The notes beneath the pieces were generated by a model. It was given only the letters and a program-made list of their open reading frames with translations, was not told the DNA's origin and did not search any database. Made by a program: the position numbers and the translations under genes. Below are positions 54,935-63,736 of a DNA stretch of 64,000 bases, in pieces; positions within the stretch are counted from its first letter, which is position 1; each line of letters begins with the position of its first letter. The stretch is from contig CP054184.1 of assembly GCA_015709715.1 (NCBI GenBank), forward strand, positions 744,001 to 808,000. The letters are read 5' to 3'. Origin of the DNA: Nitrospira sp. (lineage in GTDB: Bacteria; Nitrospirota; Nitrospiria; Nitrospirales; Nitrospiraceae).

Positions 54935-55686
54935 ACCCTTCCAGGACCTCCTGTCTGACGGTCACCATACGCCGCCGCCAGCGCTCCCCCGTCCGCTTGC
55001 GGCCGCTCCTCCTCAAGCCCCATCCAGAATCCATAGAGGAAATCCAACACCGCCCGGACGCCCTCCCGAAACGCCTGTTGTTCCTGCGAGGACAACCCGC
55101 CCGCCGAGCCATCGATGATCTGCACCGCCTGCTTCATGGCGGCCTCATGGCTTTCTTCGAGGGCTCGATGGAAGGTGAAGTAGGTCAAGTCCATGGCGGG
55201 ATAGCGTGACGCGCGGAGCGCCGACAGGCCGGGGATCAATTGATCCCACATCGGGATCGCCATGTGTTCCAACCCGAACGAAGCTCCCAAGGCCATCGCA
55301 TGGTTGCCGCCTCCGTACAGGGCATCCATGCCGTCGATGTACGCGCGGGTAGAGGGTCTCATGGGGGTGCCCAGCGCGTCGTGAACGGAAATCCCCACCG
55401 AGCGTAGAAACTTGCGATACAACAGCTCATGCCTGTGCGCCACGATGCCGTCGCCCAATTCAGAGTACAACACTCGGGTCAGTTCGTCGGCCACTGCTTC
55501 ATCTTCCGTATTGACTAGTTGCGCAGCCAGGATGCGCGGAAAAAATCGCGCGAAGTTATAGAACTCCACCGCGAAGGCTCGAAACTCCCGATCGGAAAGG
55601 GCCCCGCATTGAAAGCGGGCGAGATAGGCATTGTGGATCGCCCCGTGTCCAAGCACCAACGCGCGAGTCTCCTCATAGAACGACAT
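54931..55686 (-). CDS. CADD-like/TENA-type metal-dependent redox enzyme
   Basis: 251 residues of the heme-oxygenase-like (TenA/PqqC) helical fold. Likely metal ligands are E76 and H84 in SELGDGIVAH, E140 in FGLEH, and H173, E177 and H180 in FHRALEESHE. Their spacing matches the diiron-type CADD proteins of Chlamydia. Some CADD-like proteins make p-aminobenzoate from their own tyrosine in bacteria lacking pabABC. ATG 55686 follows GGGAGG. The function is inferred; a different oxidative role is possible. Confidence 0.8.
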   Translation of the reverse strand: MSFYEETRALVLGHGAIHNAYLARFQCGALSDREFRAFAVEFYNFARFFPRILAAQLVNTEDEAVADELTRVLYSELGDGIVAHRHELLYRKFLRSVGISVHDALGTPMRPSTRAYIDGMDALYGGGNHAMALGASFGLEHMAIPMWDQLIPGLSALRASRYPAMDLTYFTFHRALEESHEAAMKQAVQIIDGSAGGLSSQEQQAFREGVRAVLDFLYGFWMGLEEERPQADGGALAAAYGDRQTGGPGRV

Positions 55687-55759
55687 GGGACACCTCCCTG
55701 ATGCGCCCAGTGAGCAAACGGTTCGCGTCCCGACGGTGACCGTCGATTTCAGCCCGCAT

Positions 55760-55787
55760 GATATAAAAACTCTATCACTCGATGCAA
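55760..55787 (-). promoter_or_regulatory. Candidate promoter of the CADD-like/XRE operon
   Basis: On the minus strand, TTGCAT (complement of 55782-55787) and TATATC (complement of 55760-55765) are spaced 16 bases apart. Transcription would begin about 67 bases before the gene. Confidence 0.35.
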
Positions 55788-55868
55788 TCGGTATGTTATA
55801 GTGCGTCGTGCATCGGCGTTCGAATCCCAGACCCCAGGCTCCCACCAAGCCGTACAGGAGGGACCGTC

Positions 55869-56471
55869 ATGAGCGAGACCGCCGGCATTGACCACATCAC
55901 GCTGTGCGTGAAAAATCTTCCCGCCGCAGAACACCTCTTCACGAAAGTCCTTGGATTCCACATCATCTGGTCGGCGCAGGACGTGGGCAGCGAGCGCTCC
56001 AGCATGGACACCATTGTCGTTCAGCGCGGAGAGGCCAAGATCGCCCTCATGCAAGGCCGCAACAAGACTCAGCGCTCACAGATTTGCGAGTTCATCGACC
56101 GCTACGGCGAAGGGGTACAGCACATCGCCATCGAGGTGGACGACATCGATGCCGTCTGCCGCGAGTGGGAGCAACAGGGCGTCCGTTTCTGCGGGGAGAC
56201 GAAGAACGGTCGCGATGGGTTCGGCCCCCTGCGGCAGCGTTTCACCTATCCCCTGTTTCCCGATTGCGGGCTCTTTCTCGAATTGACCCAACGCCAACAC
56301 GGCCACGAGGAATCTAAAACTTTCGTCCGCGCGACGGTCGAAGCCCTCTATCGGGATATCGAGCGAGCCCAGGGAACCGGAGTCCAACGCACGATCATCG
56401 ATTACGAGACGCTGCCGCTGCCGTTCGGGGAGGAAGAGGCCGCAACCGCGTCGTACCGACAGGCATCGTAA
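55869..56471 (+). CDS. VOC-family metalloprotein (HPPD-like single module)
   Basis: 200 residues with one vicinal-oxygen-chelate domain. Probable metal ligands are H9 (GIDHITLCV), H85 (GVQHIAIEVDDI) and E138 (LFLELTQ), the pattern of the catalytic module of 4-hydroxyphenylpyruvate dioxygenase and related enzymes. Full HPPD has two modules and about 350 residues, so this is not a normal HPPD. It is followed after 37 bases by homogentisate dioxygenase, the next step of tyrosine breakdown, suggesting a related aromatic substrate. Start set by AGGAGGG. Confidence 0.82.
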   Translation: MSETAGIDHITLCVKNLPAAEHLFTKVLGFHIIWSAQDVGSERSSMDTIVVQRGEAKIALMQGRNKTQRSQICEFIDRYGEGVQHIAIEVDDIDAVCREWEQQGVRFCGETKNGRDGFGPLRQRFTYPLFPDCGLFLELTQRQHGHEESKTFVRATVEALYRDIERAQGTGVQRTIIDYETLPLPFGEEEAATASYRQAS

Positions 56472-56508
56472 GACCTCGATCCGCACCCGACTCCGCAGGA
56501 GGTGCACG

Positions 56509-57624
56509 ATGTATCTGGTCACGAAAGGCAATGCTCCCCGCCAGGCTCATGTCGGGATCCCCGACGGCCTGTACGAAGAAGAACACGGCCGCCAAGGCTT
56601 CGCCGGGCCCGCTTCACACCTCTACCACCGTCACCCCCCCACCGGCTGGAGCAGAATCGAAGGCCCCTTGCGCCCGCGCGCCTTCGCCTGCCGCGACATG
56701 CCCACGCCGGACTGGCACGCGGTCGAAGCGCAGCCAGCCACGCTCTTGCGAAGTCCCGACGCCACGGTCTCGCTCTCTCGACGCCAGGTGACCATGCCTT
56801 ACTTTTTTCGGAATGCGGACGGCGACGAAATCGTGTTCGTACATCAGGGGCGTGGGCGCTGGGAAACAGACTACGGATGGCTCACCTACGAGCCGGGGGA
56901 CTATCTGGTGGTCCCGAAAGGCACGACCTACCGGATGCATGTAGAGGAAACGGATGCACCGAGTCTCTTGCTGATCATCGAAACTCCCACAGCGGTACAA
57001 CTGCCGGAGCGAGGCCCCCTCGGTCGCCATGCGCTGTTCGATCCCGCAGTGCTCACAATCCCGGACCTGGCTGCCCCTCCTCCCGACGCCGGAAGCCGCC
57101 GCGAGTGGGAGGTCCGCATCAAACGGCAGGGCGAGCTCACCAGCGTCTATTACCCCTTTTATCCCATGGACGTCGCAGCCTGGAAGGGCGATCTCTGGGT
57201 GGCCAAGCTCCAGGTGCGAGATTTCCGTCCGGTCACGAGTCCCCGGTACCACCTTCCACCCAGCGTGCATGCCACCTTTCAGGCGGGGCCATTGCTGATT
57301 TCGACCTTTGCCCCACGGCCGCTCGAACAGGATCCCGAAGCGCTGCGTCTGCCCTTTTACCACCGGAACATGGATTACGATGAAGTGCTCTTCTACCACC
57401 AGGGCTCGTTTTTCAGCCGAGCCGGCATTCAACCCAGCATGTTGACGCTCCATCCACAGGGCATCCACCACGGGCCGCAACCGCAGGCGGTCGCTGCGGG
57501 CCAGACGAAGACCGCCACCGAGGAAATTGCGGTGATGATCGAATCACGCGCCGGTTTCACCGTGATGCCGGACTTCGAGAGCGCCGAGATCAAGGACTAC
57601 GCCATGAGCTGGAGCCGGCCATGA
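56509..57624 (+). CDS. hmgA: Homogentisate 1,2-dioxygenase
   Basis: 371 residues, somewhat shorter than the usual 430. Cupin-fold enzyme that opens the ring of homogentisate to maleylacetoacetate using iron(II). Metal-binding and active-site sequences are NMDYDEVLFYHQGSFFSR near 288 and LHPQGIHHGPQPQ near 312, plus the FRNADGDEIVFVHQG segment near 104. The start follows GCAGGAGG. It overlaps the FAH-family gene by four bases; the isomerase between the two steps is not in the window. Confidence 0.93.
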   Translation: MYLVTKGNAPRQAHVGIPDGLYEEEHGRQGFAGPASHLYHRHPPTGWSRIEGPLRPRAFACRDMPTPDWHAVEAQPATLLRSPDATVSLSRRQVTMPYFFRNADGDEIVFVHQGRGRWETDYGWLTYEPGDYLVVPKGTTYRMHVEETDAPSLLLIIETPTAVQLPERGPLGRHALFDPAVLTIPDLAAPPPDAGSRREWEVRIKRQGELTSVYYPFYPMDVAAWKGDLWVAKLQVRDFRPVTSPRYHLPPSVHATFQAGPLLISTFAPRPLEQDPEALRLPFYHRNMDYDEVLFYHQGSFFSRAGIQPSMLTLHPQGIHHGPQPQAVAAGQTKTATEEIAVMIESRAGFTVMPDFESAEIKDYAMSWSRP

Positions 57625-58622
57625 AGCTTGTCAGTTTCCAGGTCCGCACCCCGGTAGGCACCTTCACCAGAGTCGGTGCCGTTCACAAGCTGGGCATCGT
57701 GGATCTCAACATGGCCTGCGCCCGCGAGCTCACCGACCGACAGGAAGCCCAGCCCTATCGGCTGGCCAACGCGCTGCTCCCCCCGACCATGCTGGAACTA
57801 CTGGAAGGGGGCGAGTCCGCCATGGCTGCGGCGCGCCGGGCCATGGAGCACGTGGCGGGGCTCGGGCCGGAGGCCAAGGGGCCGGAGGGGGAAACGATCT
57901 ACTACGAGCCGACGGACATCGGCCTGATCGCCCCGCTCCCCAATCCTCCCTCGCTGCGGGACTTCATTGCCTTCGAGGCGCACATTGCCGCCACGTCGAA
58001 GCGGAGGGGTCAACCGATTCCGCCTGAATGGTACAAGGCCCCGGCCTACTACAAGGGCAACCCGCGCACCGTCATCGGCCCGGATCACGAATTGGCCTGG
58101 CCGCTGCACACCACCAAGTTGGACTACGAACTGGAGCTGGCCTGCGTGATCGGTCGAACCGGCATCAACGTGCCCGAGCGGGAGGCGGCGGCCTACATCG
58201 CCGGCTACACGATCATGAACGACTTCAGCGCCCGGGACGTTCAGTTTCAGGAAATGGCCTGTCGGCTTGGCCCGGCGAAGGGCAAGGACTTCGCCACCGC
58301 CATCGGACCCTGCCTGGTCACAACGGACGACCTCCCTGACTTGGCTTCATTACGAATGGTGGCGCGGGTGAATGGAGAGACCTGGTCGGAAGGACGGTTC
58401 GGCACGATCCATTGGTCCTTCGCCCAGATGATCGAGCATGTGTCCCGCGACGAGCGGATTTATCCCGGCGACATTTTCGGGTCCGGCACGATCGGCGGCG
58501 GATGTGGTTTGGAACAGGACCGTTATCTGCAACCGGGAGATCTGGTCGAGCTCGAAGTTCAACCGATCGGTATCCTGCGAACGACGATCGCGTCCACGGG
58601 GCGAACGGAGGCCCGTCGATGA
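57621..58622 (+). CDS. Fumarylacetoacetate hydrolase-family protein
   Basis: 333 residues. The FAH fold is shown by LDYELELACVIGRTG near 172, NDFSARDVQ near 203, and GSGTIGGGCGLEQDRYLQPGD near 287, with the conserved acidic metal ligands. The enzyme would split fumarylacetoacetate, or a related acylpyruvate, in the last step of homogentisate breakdown. ATGA overlaps on both sides couple it to hmgA and the PRTase-like gene. Confidence 0.9.
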   Translation: MKLVSFQVRTPVGTFTRVGAVHKLGIVDLNMACARELTDRQEAQPYRLANALLPPTMLELLEGGESAMAAARRAMEHVAGLGPEAKGPEGETIYYEPTDIGLIAPLPNPPSLRDFIAFEAHIAATSKRRGQPIPPEWYKAPAYYKGNPRTVIGPDHELAWPLHTTKLDYELELACVIGRTGINVPEREAAAYIAGYTIMNDFSARDVQFQEMACRLGPAKGKDFATAIGPCLVTTDDLPDLASLRMVARVNGETWSEGRFGTIHWSFAQMIEHVSRDERIYPGDIFGSGTIGGGCGLEQDRYLQPGDLVELEVQPIGILRTTIASTGRTEARR

Positions 58623-59380
58623 ATCAGACCGTCGCGCCCCTCACGGAGAGCGCCGTACTGGCTCTGGCGGCACGGCAACGGGCATTTTACGACCAGCCGT
58701 CGATCGACGCGCGAATCGCGCAACTCATCCGGCAAGCTCCGGATCAGAACCTCCCCGAGGCGCAGTTGATCACCATGCTGCGCGCCACCCGAGCCCTGTA
58801 TTTCGACTGTCACGTCCAGGTCGTGTCGGGCCACCATACCGGGCTCTACCTGCGATTCGAGTCCATCGCGCGTGCTCCCGACTCCATCACCGTGATCGCG
58901 TCGAGCATGGCGGACTGGATCAGACGGACCTTCCCTGCCTCTCCACCGACAGGCATCGTCACGACCTCGTCCGACGCCCGCCTCCTCGCCCTGCGCACGG
59001 CCGACCTCTTGACCGACCTTCCGGGGTTCCAAGTCGTGCTGACGCCCTTCGATTACCAGAGCGGCAAGATCGGCACCGACGTCGTGCAAGGCGCGATCGA
59101 AACGGGAAAGTCGTACCTTGCGCTCAACGATGTCACCACGCGCGGCATGTGCGTAAGCAAGCTCGGGAAGGTCGTGACGGACCGTCGCGGGCGGCTGGCC
59201 GGCATGATGGTGTTCGCCAGACGAGACAGCGGTCAATTCCCCTTGATGGACGAATTGACGGCGACCCATCCGTTTTACATCAGCGCGGATCTGAACCTGC
59301 CCCAATGGGAACCGGCCCAGTGCCCGCTCTGCACGGCACAAGAACCCCTATGGCAGTGGAGCAGGTTGCCCGAATTATGA
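58619..59380 (+). CDS. Orotate-PRTase-like phosphoribosyltransferase-fold protein
   Basis: 253 residues. The PRTase fold is suggested by YLALNDVTTRGMCVSKLGKV near 163, comparable to the PRPP loop of orotate phosphoribosyltransferases (VDDV[TI]T-G), and by VSGHHTGLYLRF near 63. A C-terminal CPLC motif may bind zinc. Its place between FAH and the 2-oxoacid dehydrogenase genes is odd, and its substrate is unknown. ATG overlaps the FAH stop (ATGA). Confidence 0.72.
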   Translation: MNQTVAPLTESAVLALAARQRAFYDQPSIDARIAQLIRQAPDQNLPEAQLITMLRATRALYFDCHVQVVSGHHTGLYLRFESIARAPDSITVIASSMADWIRRTFPASPPTGIVTTSSDARLLALRTADLLTDLPGFQVVLTPFDYQSGKIGTDVVQGAIETGKSYLALNDVTTRGMCVSKLGKVVTDRRGRLAGMMVFARRDSGQFPLMDELTATHPFYISADLNLPQWEPAQCPLCTAQEPLWQWSRLPEL

Positions 59381-59406
59381 CGGAGACCCTGTACGAGGAG
59401 GATGTT

Positions 59407-60408
59407 ATGGACCAGGCCGTCGTCGCGAAGGAGATCAAGCGAAGCGACCTCCTGACCATGTATCACTACCTTCGGTTGACGCGGGCGCTTGAGGAACGGA
59501 TCACGGCCCTGTACCGCCAAGGCCGCATCGTGGGCGGTGTCTATACGAGCCACGGCATGGAGGCCATTGCCGTCGGATACGCCACGGCGCTGCGGCCGGA
59601 AGACGTCATCGCGCCGTTTCACCGCGACATGGGAGCCTTCTTGATCCGCGGCTTCTCCCCCGGCGAAATCATCGCGCAATACCTCGGCAAACGGACCGGG
59701 CCGACCAAGGGCAAGGACGGCAACGTGCACATGGGCGATCTGAAACGAGGCATGATCGGCTTCGTGAGTCACCTGGCCGACAACCTGCCGGTCGCCGCCG
59801 GCGCGGCCCTCGCGTTCAAGATTCGCGGCGAGCCGCGGGTGGCCTTCGCGGGGACGGGGGACGGGGGCACCAGCCGCGGAGATTTCCATGAGGCCCTAAA
59901 CTTCGCCGCCGTGCGCCGGCTTCCCGTCGTGTTCTTCTGCACCAACAACCAATATGCCTACTCCACGCCCCTGCGGTATCAGATGGCGATCGCCGATGTG
60001 GTCGAGCGCGCCAAGGCCTACGCCATACCGGGTGAAATCGTCGACGGTAACGATGTCGTCGCCGTACACCTGGCCTGCCGACGGGCCGTGGCCAAGGCCC
60101 GGGCGGGTGAGGGGCCGACGTTTCTCGAATTCAAGACCATGCGGATGCACGGCCATTCTGAGCATGACGCGGCAAAGTACGTCCCAAGAGAACTGTTGGA
60201 TGCCTGGAAGGTGAAGGACCCGATCGTTCGGGCCGAACAACTGCTGATCCAACTGGGTTATGCCGATGCGGCCTACTTTCAGGAGGTCGGGGAACGGGTG
60301 AAAAAGGATGTCGACGCAGGGACGGACTTCGCCGAACGGAGCCCCCTGCCGGAGGGGCACGAAACACTGGAAGGCGTCTTCGCCACAGAGAACGAGGTGT
60401 TGCCATGA
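59407..60408 (+). CDS. pdhA: 2-oxoacid dehydrogenase E1 alpha subunit
   Basis: 333 residues. Thiamin-diphosphate enzyme subunit: GTGDGGTSRGDFHEALNF near 150, followed by NNQYAYSTP, the GDG...NN cofactor motif. It probably decarboxylates pyruvate or a related 2-oxoacid (pyruvate, acetoin or branched-chain) with the E1 beta partner next door. The ATG at 59407 follows GAGGAGGATG; an ATG at 59377 is possible. It overlaps E1 beta by four bases. Confidence 0.93.
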   Translation: MDQAVVAKEIKRSDLLTMYHYLRLTRALEERITALYRQGRIVGGVYTSHGMEAIAVGYATALRPEDVIAPFHRDMGAFLIRGFSPGEIIAQYLGKRTGPTKGKDGNVHMGDLKRGMIGFVSHLADNLPVAAGAALAFKIRGEPRVAFAGTGDGGTSRGDFHEALNFAAVRRLPVVFFCTNNQYAYSTPLRYQMAIADVVERAKAYAIPGEIVDGNDVVAVHLACRRAVAKARAGEGPTFLEFKTMRMHGHSEHDAAKYVPRELLDAWKVKDPIVRAEQLLIQLGYADAAYFQEVGERVKKDVDAGTDFAERSPLPEGHETLEGVFATENEVLP

Positions 60409-61397
60409 CGACTGCGAGCGCCACGGGGGAGATCACCTACGTCGAGGCCATTTCCCAGGCCTTGGACGAAGAGATGAGCCGAGACGAGCGGGTCTTCCTG
60501 ATGGGCGAAGACATCGGCCACTATGGCGGCGCCTTCAAGGTGACGGAGGGCTTCCTCGACAAATACGGTGAATGGAGGGTGTTGGACACGCCACTCTCGG
60601 AATCCGGCTTTGTGGGCGCCGCGATCGGCGCGGCCATGATGGGGTTGCGGCCGGTCGTCGAGATGCAGTTCGCCGACTTCATCTCCTGCGCGTTCGATCA
60701 AATCACCGAAGTGGCGGCCAAGAACCATTACCGGTGGGGCGCGGCGGTACCGCTCGTTATCCGGGCGCCCTTCGGCGGAGGCGTCCACGGCGGGCCTTTC
60801 CACTCAGAATGCCCTGAAGGCTGGTTCTTCCATTCGCCCGGGCTGAAGATCGTCGCCCCCTCTACACCCTATGACGCCAAGGGCCTGCTCAAGGCCGCTA
60901 TTCGCGATCCCAATCCAGTGCTGTACTTCGAACACAAGTTTCTGTACCGGCGGATCAAGGCGATCCTGCCACAGGAAGATTTCATCGTGCCGCTCGGCAA
61001 GGCCGAGGTCAAACGCCCCGGGAGCGACCTCTCGCTCATCACCTATGGCGCCATGGTCCATCTGGCCTTGGAAGCGGCGGCCCTGCTGCAGCAAGAGGGC
61101 ATCGACCTGGAAGTGGTGGACCTCCGCACGTTGATGCCGCTCGACAAGGACACAATATCCGAGTCGGTGCGCAAGACCAGCAAGGCCATCGTCCTGCACG
61201 AAGACAACAAGACCGGCGGCATCGGGGCCGAAATCGCGGCCCTGCTGGCGGAAGACTGTTTCGATTGCCTGGACGGACCGATTCTCAGAATCGCCCCTCC
61301 GGACACCCCGGTTCCCTTCAGCACACCGTTGGAGGAATTTTTTCTGCCCAAGGTCGGCGACATCGTCGCAGGTGCGCGCAAACTGGCGGCATATTGA
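60405..61397 (+). CDS. pdhB: 2-oxoacid dehydrogenase E1 beta subunit
   Basis: 330 residues. Family signatures are MGEDIGHYGGAFKVT near 28, MQFADFISCAFDQI near 87, and YRWGAAVPLVIRAPFGGGVHGGPFHS near 113 with the conserved heterotetramer interface. It forms the active E1 with the alpha subunit encoded upstream. It begins in an ATGA overlap. Confidence 0.94.
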   Translation: MTTASATGEITYVEAISQALDEEMSRDERVFLMGEDIGHYGGAFKVTEGFLDKYGEWRVLDTPLSESGFVGAAIGAAMMGLRPVVEMQFADFISCAFDQITEVAAKNHYRWGAAVPLVIRAPFGGGVHGGPFHSECPEGWFFHSPGLKIVAPSTPYDAKGLLKAAIRDPNPVLYFEHKFLYRRIKAILPQEDFIVPLGKAEVKRPGSDLSLITYGAMVHLALEAAALLQQEGIDLEVVDLRTLMPLDKDTISESVRKTSKAIVLHEDNKTGGIGAEIAALLAEDCFDCLDGPILRIAPPDTPVPFSTPLEEFFLPKVGDIVAGARKLAAY

Positions 61398-61427
61398 CAA
61401 TAGGGCACAGGACCAAGACGTGACGTG

Positions 61428-62552
61428 ATGGCAACCGACATTCTCATGCCGCAGCTGGGTGAAAGCATCGCCGAAGGCACGGTGGTCAAATGGCTGGTGC
61501 CTCCGGGCGGAGCGGTGGAGCGGGATCAGCCCCTGCTCGTGGTGGAAACCGAAAAGGTCGCCCTCGACATTCCTTCACCGGGCACGGGTTTCCTCACCGA
61601 AATCGTGGTGCAGGAAGGCGAAACCGTGCCGGTCGGGACGCTCCTGGGCAAGCTTGAAGACCAGCCGCGGACCGGCGTCGTCAACCGAGTCGGCGGCGTG
61701 GTGGTAAGGCCGATGGATGCGCCGGCCGGCGACGGACCACACCTCTCCCCGGCTGTGCGGCAGCTCGCCAAGGAACATCACGTCGACGTGGCTTCGATCG
61801 TCGGCAGCGGCGAAGGCGGACGGGTCACCAAAAAGGATGTGTTGGAGTACGTGGCGGCGCGCAAGAGCGATCGCTCAGCGGCACCGGTCGCAACCCCGGC
61901 GGTTCGTCTCCACAGCCAAATGCGGAAAACGATCGCGGAACGGATGGTCCTCAGCCGACGAACGGCTGCCCACGTCTCCACCTTCTTCGAAGTCGACATG
62001 ACCGGCGTGGTCCGATTCAAGGAAGGCCGTAGGCTGACCTTTCTTCCGTTCGTCATCGATGCCGTCACCCGGGCCATGCGGGAGGTCCCGGTGGTGAACT
62101 CCACCTGGCGTGACGACGGGCTCCTGTTGCACCAGGACATCCACATCGGCATTGCCGTGGCACTGGAGGAGGGGCTGCTGGTCCCGGTCGTCCGCCATGC
62201 CGATCGCAAGGACCTCACCACCTTGGCCAAGGAGGTGGCCGACCTCGCGCAGCGCGCCAGGGCCAAGAAGCTGGATCCCGAGGACGTGGTGGGCGGCACC
62301 TTCACGATCACGAATCACGGCGGCATGGGCAGCCTCTTCAGCACCCCGATCATCAACCAGCCCCAGGTCGCCATCCTGGGCGTCGGATCGGTGCAACAAC
62401 GCGCGGTCGTCATCAACGAGGCCATCGCCATCAGGCCCATGTGCTACCTGAGCCTCTCGTTCGATCATCGCGCATTCGATGGGGCGGCGGCCGACAGCTT
62501 CATGAGCAAGGTGAAGGCGAATTTGGAGCAGAGCGACTGGGAGAAGCGGTGA
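61428..62552 (+). CDS. pdhC: Dihydrolipoamide acyltransferase (E2)
   Basis: 374 residues. One lipoyl domain (lipoylated Lys in VETEKVALDIPSP near 43), a peripheral-subunit-binding domain (AVRQLAKEHHVDVASIVGSG near 108) and a catalytic domain with DHRAFDG near 345. It transfers the acyl group from E1 to CoA. E3 is not in the window. A GTG at 61425 directly before the ATG could also serve as start. Confidence 0.94.
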   Translation: MATDILMPQLGESIAEGTVVKWLVPPGGAVERDQPLLVVETEKVALDIPSPGTGFLTEIVVQEGETVPVGTLLGKLEDQPRTGVVNRVGGVVVRPMDAPAGDGPHLSPAVRQLAKEHHVDVASIVGSGEGGRVTKKDVLEYVAARKSDRSAAPVATPAVRLHSQMRKTIAERMVLSRRTAAHVSTFFEVDMTGVVRFKEGRRLTFLPFVIDAVTRAMREVPVVNSTWRDDGLLLHQDIHIGIAVALEEGLLVPVVRHADRKDLTTLAKEVADLAQRARAKKLDPEDVVGGTFTITNHGGMGSLFSTPIINQPQVAILGVGSVQQRAVVINEAIAIRPMCYLSLSFDHRAFDGAAADSFMSKVKANLEQSDWEKR

Positions 62553-63736
62553 TGAGCGACAGACCCCAGGCCGTCATCGTCAGTGCAGCCAGAACCCCGA
62601 TGGGCAGCTTCACGGGCGCCTTCAGTTCCATCCCCGCGACCCGATTAGGAAGCCTGGCGATTCGCGAGGCTTGGGCCAGAACCGGTCTGCCGGGAGACCG
62701 CATCGACAACGTGCTGATGGGTTGCGTGCTCAGCGCGGGGCTCGGACAAGCGCCGGCGAGACAGGCAGCCATCGGCGCGGGCCTGCCACAGGGGGTGGGC
62801 GCGGTCACGGTCAACAAGGTCTGCGGCTCCAGCCTACAGACCGTCATCATGGCAGCCAGGATGGTGGCGCTGGGCGAGGCGTCGGTCGTGATCGCGGGCG
62901 GGATGGAGAACATGACCCGCGCCCCCTACCTGCTGGAGAAGGCCAGACAGGGATACCGCCTCGGCCATGGGGAACTGACCGATAGCCTGATCAAGGACGG
63001 ACTCTGGGATGTCTACAATCAGTTCCACATGGGCAACGCGGGAGAACTCTGCGCCGCCAAGTTCCGCTTCTCCCGACAGGAAGCCGACGATTTCGCCCTG
63101 GAGAGCTACGCGCGCGCGAAGCAGGCTATCGCGGAGGGTCGGTTCACGAGGGAGATCGTGCCGGTCGAGGTCCCGCAGAAAAAAGGACCGCCCCTGCCGG
63201 TGCGCGACGACGAAGAGCCTCACCGTGCCGACCTGGCGAAACTCCGACAACTCAAACCGGTCTTCCAGGAGGACGGCGTGCTGACGGTCGGGAACTCGCC
63301 CTCCTGCAACGATGGAGCGGCGGCGGTGGTCGTGATGGCCGAGGCGGAGGCTCGCCGCCATGGACTCACCCCCATGGCCCGCATCGCAGGGTATGCCGGC
63401 GCAGCCCTCGCGCCGGAGTGGTTCAGCCTGGCCCCGGTGGAGGCCATCAGCCGGTTGCTGCGGAACACCACCCTGTCTATCGCCGACATCGATCTCTTCG
63501 AAATCAACGAGGCCTTTTCCGTCGTCTCGCTGGCCATCACCCGCGAGTTGGGACTCGATCCCAAGAAGGTCAACGTCCATGGCGGCGCGGTCGCCCTGGG
63601 CCATCCGATCGGGGCCACGGGCGCCAGAATCCTTACGACGTTGCTCCATGCGATGGAGTCGCGCGACGTCCGTCGCGGCGTTGCGAGCCTCTGCATCGGC
63701 GGCGGAGAAGCCCTCGCACTCATGGTGGAACGATGA
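62552..63736 (+). CDS. Acetyl-CoA C-acetyltransferase (thiolase)
   Basis: 394 residues. Catalytic Cys is in VNKVCGSSLQT near 90. The His motif is in HGGAVALGHPIGATGAR near 350, and the second Cys in ASLCIGGGEALAL near 380; all three residues of a functional thiolase are present. It joins or splits acyl-CoA units. Its start overlaps the E2 stop, and its stop overlaps the next gene. Confidence 0.94.
   Translation: MSDRPQAVIVSAARTPMGSFTGAFSSIPATRLGSLAIREAWARTGLPGDRIDNVLMGCVLSAGLGQAPARQAAIGAGLPQGVGAVTVNKVCGSSLQTVIMAARMVALGEASVVIAGGMENMTRAPYLLEKARQGYRLGHGELTDSLIKDGLWDVYNQFHMGNAGELCAAKFRFSRQEADDFALESYARAKQAIAEGRFTREIVPVEVPQKKGPPLPVRDDEEPHRADLAKLRQLKPVFQEDGVLTVGNSPSCNDGAAAVVVMAEAEARRHGLTPMARIAGYAGAALAPEWFSLAPVEAISRLLRNTTLSIADIDLFEINEAFSVVSLAITRELGLDPKKVNVHGGAVALGHPIGATGARILTTLLHAMESRDVRRGVASLCIGGGEALALMVER

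Noticed and set aside
55815-55850. GTTCGAATCCC followed by ...CCCACCA, resembling a tRNA 3' end
   Set aside because: The flanking bases do not form a T stem or acceptor stem, so it is not a tRNA or a clear attachment remnant.
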